Source of the DNA: JAABQT01 sp035459025
Lineage (GTDB): Bacteria > Pseudomonadota > Gammaproteobacteria > Burkholderiales > SG8-39
Reading direction: 5' to 3'
Assembly: GCA_035459025.1 (NCBI GenBank)
Contig: DATHYT010000013.1
Coordinates: 1-64,000 of the forward strand
Length of the DNA stretch: 64,000 nucleotides
In this document: positions 58,838 through 64,000 of the stretch, one piece after another
Numbering within the stretch: the first letter of the stretch is position 1
How the letters are laid out: every line of letters starts with the position of its first letter
Program-made: the position numbers and the translations under genes
Notes under the pieces: generated by a model
What the model was told of the DNA's origin: nothing
Databases searched by the model: none
The model's input: only the letters and a program-made list of their open reading frames with translations

Positions 58838-59863
58838 TCATGCGGGGACCCTTTCGTACCAGCGGCGGGTGCCATTGACGACGTAGACAACTGAGAGCAT
58901 CACCGGCACCTCGACCAGCACGCCGACCACGGTCGCGAGCGCCGCGCCGGAATCGAAGCCGAAAAGCGTGATTGCCGCGGCCACCGCCAGCTCGAAGAAG
59001 TTGCTCGCGCCGATCAACGCCGACGGTCCGGCGACGCTATGCGCGACACGCAATCGCCGGTTGAGCAGGTACGCGAGCCCCGAGTTGAAGTACACCTGGA
59101 CGAGGATCGGCACGGCGAGGATGGCGATGATGAGCGGCTGTGCGAGGATCTGCCGGCCCTGGAAGGCGAAGAGCAGCACAATGGTCGCGAGCAGCGCCGC
59201 GACCGACCAGGGCTGGATGCGCGCGAGCGTCGCCTGCAGGCGTGCCTCGCCGCGCTTCAGAAGGGATGCACGCCACAGCTGCGCGAGGATCACCGGGACG
59301 ACGATGTAGAGCACGACCGAGGTAAGCAACGTGTCCCAGGGCACGACGATCGCCGAAAGACCGAGCAGGAGCGCGACGATCGGCGCAAACGCCACAACCA
59401 TGATGGCGTCGTTCAGCGCCACCTGGCTGAGCGTGAAGTACGGGTCGCCCTGCGTGAGCCGGCTCCACACGAACACCATGGCGGTGCACGGCGCGGCCGC
59501 GAGCAGGATCAGTCCCGCGACGTAGCTGTCGATCTGCTCCGCCGGCAGCCACGGCGCGAACACGTGGCGCAGGAAGAACCAGCCGAGGAGCGCCATGGAA
59601 AACGGCTTCACAAGCCAGTTGACCGCGAGCGTCACGCCGATACCGCGCCAATGCCTGCGCACCTCGCCCATCGCCGCGAAGTCGATGCGCAGCAGCATGG
59701 GGATGATCATCACCCAGATGAGCACCCCGACCGGCAGGTTGACGCTCGCGACTTCCATGCGCCCGAGCGCCTCGACCGGTGCGGGGAGCCAATGCCCTAG
59801 GGCGACGCCCGCGACGATGCACAGGAGCACCCAGAGCGTCAGCCAGCGCTCAAACAGGCTCAT
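58838..59863 (-). CDS. acr3: Arsenite efflux carrier ACR3
   Basis: A 341-residue, ten-helix carrier of the ACR3 family. LLAAAPCTAMVFVWSRLTQGDP carries the essential membrane Cys, and QVALNDAIMVVAFAPI and PSALIGASNFFELAVAAAI are further signatures. It expels As(III). It lies one base after the arsI-like gene, completing arsR-arsI-acr3; the pstS promoter region follows. Confidence 0.93.
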   Translation of the reverse strand: MSLFERWLTLWVLLCIVAGVALGHWLPAPVEALGRMEVASVNLPVGVLIWVMIIPMLLRIDFAAMGEVRRHWRGIGVTLAVNWLVKPFSMALLGWFFLRHVFAPWLPAEQIDSYVAGLILLAAAPCTAMVFVWSRLTQGDPYFTLSQVALNDAIMVVAFAPIVALLLGLSAIVVPWDTLLTSVVLYIVVPVILAQLWRASLLKRGEARLQATLARIQPWSVAALLATIVLLFAFQGRQILAQPLIIAILAVPILVQVYFNSGLAYLLNRRLRVAHSVAGPSALIGASNFFELAVAAAITLFGFDSGAALATVVGVLVEVPVMLSVVYVVNGTRRWYERVPA

Positions 59864-59864
59864 C

Positions 59865-60299
59865 TCAAGCGGTCATAGGGACGCAACAGGCGGCCTTCGC
59901 CTCCTTCACCTCGACGCGCGTGTCCTCACCGTAGCGCGGCGCGGCCTCCAGCGTATGGAACGACTCCCACGCAATGCCCTGCGGGTCGAGCGTCCAGTGC
60001 TTGTCGCTCTTCGCGTAGCAGCAGGTGGCGTTCTTCTGGTCCATGACCGCGACGTCGGCCTGCGCGAGCTGCGAGCGCAGCTGGCCGAGCTCCGCGCCGT
60101 CGTCCACCTGGATGCCCAGGTGGTCCAGGCCCGCCTTCGCGCCCCGCTTCGAGATCGCGAAGTTGACGCGCGGGTCCTCCAGCTGCCACTTGGCGTGGTC
60201 GTCCTTCTTCACGGTAGGCTCGGCATCGAACAAGGCCTTATAGAAGCGGATGCTCTGCTCGAGGTCATGCACGGCGACGTGTACGTTTAGGCGCTTCAT
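59865..60299 (-). CDS. arsI: ArsI/CadI-type VOC protein
   Basis: A 144-residue extradiol-dioxygenase-like protein. Expected iron ligands are His7 (NVHVAV), His60 (LDHLGIQV) and Glu112 (AWESFHT). The adjacent Cys93-Cys94 in NATCCYAKSDKHW is the arsenic-binding pair of ArsI C-As lyases, which split methyl or phenyl from trivalent organoarsenicals. CadI relatives have the same pair, so the activity is a homology inference. A further CC occurs at the C terminus (AACCVPM). It overlaps arsR by 35 bases. Confidence 0.8.
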   Translation of the reverse strand: MKRLNVHVAVHDLEQSIRFYKALFDAEPTVKKDDHAKWQLEDPRVNFAISKRGAKAGLDHLGIQVDDGAELGQLRSQLAQADVAVMDQKNATCCYAKSDKHWTLDPQGIAWESFHTLEAAPRYGEDTRVEVKEAKAACCVPMTA

Positions 60300-60612
60300 C
60301 TTTCTCTCCGGTGGATGGGTTGCAGGCAGCGCCGCCGCAGCAGTTCTCGCCGAGGAAACCGACGAGCGCGTTCATGGCCGTGAAATCGGCCGAGTAGATG
60401 ACGAAGCGGCCTTCCTGGCGGCTCTGCGCCAGCCCGGCGCGGGTCAGCCCCGCGAGGTGGAAGGACAGCGTGGCGGGCGCCAGATCGAGCTGCTCGCCGA
60501 TCTGACCCGCCGACATGCCTTCGGGACCAGCTTGCACCAGCAGCCGAAAGATGGCGAGGCGCGTGTCCTGCGCCAGCGCGCTCAGCGCTTGGACGGCCTG
60601 CTTCGTTTCCAT
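60265..60612 (-). CDS. arsR: Arsenic-responsive repressor ArsR
   Basis: A 115-residue winged-helix repressor. LDLAPATLSFHLAGLTRAGL is the recognition helix region. The usual helix-3 CxC is absent; instead, C-terminal cysteines CCGGAAC (91, 92, 97) resemble the As(III) site of the Acidithiobacillus-type ArsR. Start METKQAV is normal; upstream codons run into the promoter. It should repress its own operon until arsenite binds. Confidence 0.9.
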   Translation of the reverse strand: METKQAVQALSALAQDTRLAIFRLLVQAGPEGMSAGQIGEQLDLAPATLSFHLAGLTRAGLAQSRQEGRFVIYSADFTAMNALVGFLGENCCGGAACNPSTGEKDEAPKRTRRRA

Positions 60613-60614
60613 GC

Positions 60615-60630
60615 TTCCACTATTATGGAA
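60615..60630 (-). promoter_or_regulatory. Possible ArsR operator
   Basis: TTCCA-TAATAG-TGGAA is an inverted repeat directly before the arsR ATG, in the only AT-rich stretch between arsR and glmM. CATAAT within it could be part of the -10 element. Sequence symmetry and position only. Confidence 0.4.
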
Positions 60631-60652
60631 TTGATGGTCAAATAGCAAGCCG

Positions 60653-62005
60653 CTAACCGGTCGCCGCGCGGCGCACCGCATCCGCGATTGATTTCGCTGC
60701 CGCTTCAACGGTTTGCCTGCTCTCTCCTTCCACCATCACCCGCAGCAGTGGCTCCGTGCCCGAGGGACGCAGGAGCACCCGCCCCTTCCCGTCCAGCGAC
60801 TTTTCCGCCTCAACGCGCGCCGCCGCGATCGCCCGGTCCTTCTGCCAGTCGAAGCCGCGCGGCACCTGCACGTTGACGAGGACCTGCGGAAACATGACCA
60901 GGTCGCCCGTGAGCTCGCCGAGCGTCTTCCCGGACTCGCGCATCGCCGCCAGCACCTGGAGCGCCGACACGATGCCGTCGCCCGTGGTATGCCGGTCGAG
61001 GCAGATGATGTGGCCCGAGTTCTCGCCGCCGAGCTGCCAGCCCCTTTCGCGCATCAGCTCCAGGACGTAGCGGTCGCCCACCTTCGCGCGCGCAAAAGCG
61101 ACCCCCAGGCGCGCAAATGCCTGCTCGAGCGCAAGGTTGGTCATCAGCGTGCCGGCAACGCCCGCGACCCTGCCTCTGGCGGCGCGATGCCGTGCGATGG
61201 CGTAGAGCAACTGGTCGCCGTCGTAGAGCGCGCCCTGCGCGTCCGCCATCACCAGCCGGTCGCCGTCGCCGTCGAGCGCGACGCCGAGGTCGGCCTCGTG
61301 GCGCATCACCGCCGCCTGCAGCTGCGCCGGCGAAGTGGCGCCGAAGAGGTCGTTGATATTGAAGCCGTCGGGCGAGACCCCGACCGGGACCACGTCCGCG
61401 CCGAGCTCATGGAACACGTGCGGCGCCACGCTGTACGCCGCGCCGTGCGCGCAGTCGACCACGATGCGCAGCCCGCGCAGGTCGAGATCCGCGGGAAACG
61501 TGGACTTGCAGAACTCCACGTAGCGCCCCCCGGCGTCGTCGACGCGCCGCGCGCGCCCGAGGTGCGCCGAGGCGTTGCAGCCGATCGGCTGCGCCAGCAG
61601 CTCCTCGATTTCGGATTCCACCGCGTCGGGGAGCTTGAAGCCGTCGCCCGAGAAGATCTTGATGCCATTGTCGCCGTACGGATTGTGCGAAGCGCTGATC
61701 ACCACGCCGGCCGCGAGGCGCAGCGCGCGCGTAAGGTACGCCACGCCCGGCGTCGGCAGCGGCCCGCACAGCAGCACGTCCACGCCGGCCGCCGAAAAGC
61801 CCGCCTCCAGCGCCGCCTCGATCATGTAGCCGGAGATGCGCGTGTCCTTGCCGATCAGCACGCCGGGGCGATCGCCCGCGCCGGCCTCTCGGGCCGCGAG
61901 CACTTTGCCCGCGGCGTAGCCCAGGCGCAGCACGAAGTCCGCGGTCATGGGCGCCTCGCCCACCGTGCCGCGCACGCCGTCGGTGCCGAAATAGGTTCGC
62001 GTCAT
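60653..62005 (-). CDS. glmM: Phosphoglucosamine mutase
   Basis: A 450-residue enzyme converting glucosamine 6-phosphate to the 1-phosphate for cell-wall precursors. The phosphorylated Ser106 is in ISASHNPYGDNGIK, magnesium ligands in ALDGDGDR, the sugar loop is GGENSGHI, and the phosphate loop is RPSGTEPLLRVMVEG. It overlaps folP by four bases, in the order ftsH-folP-glmM. Confidence 0.97.
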   Translation of the reverse strand: MTRTYFGTDGVRGTVGEAPMTADFVLRLGYAAGKVLAAREAGAGDRPGVLIGKDTRISGYMIEAALEAGFSAAGVDVLLCGPLPTPGVAYLTRALRLAAGVVISASHNPYGDNGIKIFSGDGFKLPDAVESEIEELLAQPIGCNASAHLGRARRVDDAGGRYVEFCKSTFPADLDLRGLRIVVDCAHGAAYSVAPHVFHELGADVVPVGVSPDGFNINDLFGATSPAQLQAAVMRHEADLGVALDGDGDRLVMADAQGALYDGDQLLYAIARHRAARGRVAGVAGTLMTNLALEQAFARLGVAFARAKVGDRYVLELMRERGWQLGGENSGHIICLDRHTTGDGIVSALQVLAAMRESGKTLGELTGDLVMFPQVLVNVQVPRGFDWQKDRAIAAARVEAEKSLDGKGRVLLRPSGTEPLLRVMVEGESRQTVEAAAKSIADAVRRAATG

Positions 62006-62820
62006 GCCTTGCGCCAGGCGTCCCAGACCAGGATCACGTCGCGCGTCTCCTTCACGTCGTGCACGCGCAGTATTCTCGCCCCTCCGAGGAGCGCGAGCAA
62101 AGCCGCGGCGAGGCTCGCCGGCAGGCGCCCGGCGGCATCGCGCCCGGTGATGCGGCCGAGGGCGGACTTGCGCGACCAGCCGGCAAGGACCGGGACGCCG
62201 AGGCGCGCAAACTCGGGCAGGCGCCGCAGCAGCGTCAGGTTGTGCTCGACGGTCTTGCCGAAACCGAAGCCCGGATCGGCGACGATGCGATCGCGCGCAA
62301 TGCCGGCGCGCTCGCAGGCGGCGATGCGGCCGGCGAGGAACTCGCCCACTTCGCCCACCACGTCGTCGTAGCTCGGTTCATCCTGCATCGTCGCCGGCTC
62401 GCCCTTCTTGTGCATCAGGCACACGGCGCAATCGCTTGCCGCGACGGCCTCCAGCGCGCCCGGCGCGGCAAGGGCCTCGATGTCGTTGATCATGCTGGCC
62501 CCGGCCGCCAGCGCGGCGCGCATCACGCCGGGGCGGCGGGTATCCACCGACACCGGCACGCCACGCATACGCTCGATCACCGGCAGGATGCGATCCAGTT
62601 CCTCGCGCTCGTCGACGGGCGCCGCACCGGGCCGCGAGGATTCGCCGCCGATGTCGATGATGTCGGCGCCGTCCGCCACCAGCCGGCAGGCGTGCGCGAC
62701 CGCGGCCTCGGAGTCGAGGAACCGGCCGCCGTCGGAGAAGGAGTCGGGCGTGACGTTCACCACGCCCATCACCAGGGCGCGGTCGAGCGGCAGGGGGAAC
62801 CTGCCGCAGCGAAGCGTCAC
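62002..62820 (-). CDS. folP: Dihydropteroate synthase
   Basis: A 272-residue TIM barrel of folate synthesis, the sulfonamide target. MGVVNVTPDSFSDGGRF, DIIDIGGESSRPGA and PGFGFGKT are the substrate loops. It starts at GTG 62820, overlapping the ftsH stop (GTGA); the frame stays open upstream but is a shadow of ftsH. Confidence 0.95.
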   Translation of the reverse strand: MTLRCGRFPLPLDRALVMGVVNVTPDSFSDGGRFLDSEAAVAHACRLVADGADIIDIGGESSRPGAAPVDEREELDRILPVIERMRGVPVSVDTRRPGVMRAALAAGASMINDIEALAAPGALEAVAASDCAVCLMHKKGEPATMQDEPSYDDVVGEVGEFLAGRIAACERAGIARDRIVADPGFGFGKTVEHNLTLLRRLPEFARLGVPVLAGWSRKSALGRITGRDAAGRLPASLAAALLALLGGARILRVHDVKETRDVILVWDAWRKA

Positions 62821-64000
62821 ACCGCAGGGGACGCGGGAGCCGTGGTGCCGGCCGCGCCGTCGTTGGCGGCGCCGCCCGTCGGCGTCGTGGTCGTCGAAGT
62901 CACTTTCGGCGGCCGCGGCGGCCTGCCTTGCATGACGTCGTTGATCTGATCCGCGTCGAGCGTCTCCCACTCGAGGAGCGCCTTGGCCATCGCCTCGACC
63001 TTGTCGCGGTTCTCCTCGATGAGCTTGCGCGCCAGCTTGTACTGCGTGTCGATGATGCGCCGGATCTCGGCGTCGACCTTCTGCAGCGTCGCCTCGGACA
63101 CGTTCTTGTGCGTGGTGATCGAGCGGCCGAGGAACACTTCGCCCTCGTTCTCGCCGTACACCATGGTGCCGAGCTCGTCCGACATGCCCCACTGCGTCAC
63201 CATGCGGCGCGCGATCTCGGTGGCGCGCTCGAAGTCGTTGGAGGCGCCGGTGGTCATCTGGTGCATGAAGATCTCTTCGGCGATGCGCCCGCCGAACAGC
63301 ACCGTGATGGTGTTGAGCAGGCGGTCGCGATCCTGGCTGTAGCGGTCCTGCTCCGGCAGCTGCATGGTCACGCCGAGCGCCCGACCGCGCGGAATGATGG
63401 TCACCTTGTGCACCGGATCGGTCTTCGGCAGCAGGCGCGCGACCACCGTGTGCCCGGATTCGTGGTACGCGGTATTGCGGCGCTCCTCCTCGGGCATCAC
63501 CATCGAGCGCCGCTCGGCGCCCATCATGATCTTGTCCTTGGCGCGCTCGAAGTCGTCCATGTCGACCAGGCGCTTGTTGGCGCGCGCCGCGAACAGCGCC
63601 GCCTCGTTCACCAGGTTGGCGAGGTCCGCCCCGGAAAAACCGGGGGTGCCGCGCGCGATGATGTCGGCCTTCACGTCGGGCGCGAGCGGCACCTTGCGCA
63701 TGTGCACCTTGAGGATCTCCTCGCGGCCGCGGATGTCCGGCAGCGGCACCACGACCTGCCGGTCGAAGCGGCCCGGGCGCATCAGCGCCGGGTCGAGAAC
63801 GTCGGGGCGGTTGGTGGCGGCAATCACGATCACGCCGGCGGTGGCCTCGAAGCCATCCATCTCCACGAGCAGCTGGTTCAGCGTCTGCTCGCGCTCGTCG
63901 TTGCCGCCGCCCAGGCCCGCGCCACGCTGGCGGCCGACTGCGTCGATCTCGTCGATGAACACGATGCACGGCGCGTGCTTTTTCGCCTGCTCGAACATGT
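62817..64000 (-). CDS. ftsH: ATP-dependent zinc metalloprotease FtsH (5' part outside window)
   Basis: The C-terminal 394 residues. Present are Walker B CIVFIDEIDAVG, the second region of homology ATNRPDVLDPALMRPGRFDRQ with arginine fingers, the zinc motif HESGH (AYHESGHTVV), and the later Asp ligand region. Missing, beyond the window end, are the membrane helices, periplasmic domain and Walker A. It degrades misfolded membrane proteins and LpxC/sigma-32-like substrates. The low-complexity Thr/Pro/Ala tail is ordinary. Confidence 0.97.
   Translation of the reverse strand, partial: MFEQAKKHAPCIVFIDEIDAVGRQRGAGLGGGNDEREQTLNQLLVEMDGFEATAGVIVIAATNRPDVLDPALMRPGRFDRQVVVPLPDIRGREEILKVHMRKVPLAPDVKADIIARGTPGFSGADLANLVNEAALFAARANKRLVDMDDFERAKDKIMMGAERRSMVMPEEERRNTAYHESGHTVVARLLPKTDPVHKVTIIPRGRALGVTMQLPEQDRYSQDRDRLLNTITVLFGGRIAEEIFMHQMTTGASNDFERATEIARRMVTQWGMSDELGTMVYGENEGEVFLGRSITTHKNVSEATLQKVDAEIRRIIDTQYKLARKLIEENRDKVEAMAKALLEWETLDADQINDVMQGRPPRPPKVTSTTTTPTGGAANDGAAGTTAPASPAV

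Noticed and set aside
58779..58841. A 20-codon frame (MIDRLDRLVLRRRLEEIGRL) overlapping the acr3 stop by ATGA
   Set aside because: Too short to support without conservation, and its end overlaps the Pho-box-like site of pstS.
1..64000. CRISPR array or complete insertion sequence
   Set aside because: No regularly spaced short repeats and no transposase or integrase reading frame are visible anywhere in the window.

Overview
The window looks like a GC-rich betaproteobacterial chromosome (Burkholderiales-like in feel). The clearest pointer is the block ftsH-folP-glmM and tpiA-secG-tRNA-Leu-nuoABCDEFGHIJKLMN, an arrangement usual in Betaproteobacteria. Coding density from about 16.9 kb onward is very high, with many 1-4 base start/stop overlaps.

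Region 1 (1 to about 16.7 kb) is an accessory patchwork. It holds a truncated SDR dehydrogenase, a FAD-linked oxidase, a methyltransferase/AraC-regulator divergent pair, a frameshifted VOC protein abutting an alcohol-dehydrogenase tail, a branched-chain-type ABC importer split into two convergent units (livK-H-M forward, acyl-CoA ligase-livG-livF reverse), an unrecognised exported protein, half a hemerythrin, an SGNH esterase, an NTF2-like protein and a Baeyer-Villiger monooxygenase. Six copies of one intergenic repeat, all in the same orientation, punctuate this stretch. Several lie exactly where a gene is cut off or within a few bases of a stop codon. This is the most unusual feature of the window.

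Region 2 (16.9-34.6 kb) is mixed housekeeping and signalling: a VWA/CoxE-like protein, a MetE-like methyltransferase and an O-methyltransferase-like protein; a PAS-GGDEF-EAL protein next to a GspE/PilB ATPase; an MFS carrier; OsmC and a Prx5-type peroxiredoxin coupled to a small Cys-rich exported protein; an M16 protease, MscL and GreB; a membrane-ankyrin protein; and a B12-dependent ribonucleotide reductase (NrdJ) preceded by a LexA-like box.

Region 3 (34.6-50.4 kb, reverse strand) is the complete 14-gene complex I operon, nuoA to nuoN, with a Nudix hydrolase at its end and tRNA-Leu(GAG), secG and tpiA before it.

Region 4 (50.4-64 kb, reverse strand) holds frdABCD (quinol:fumarate reductase) followed by a UbiE-like methyltransferase and an unknown protein, then pstSCAB with a Pho-box-like site but no phoU, an arsR-arsI-acr3 arsenic unit, and glmM-folP-ftsH (ftsH is cut by the window end). 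Complex I plus an E. coli-type FrdABCD would allow NADH-to-fumarate respiration, and the neighbouring UbiE-like enzyme may bear on the quinone used.
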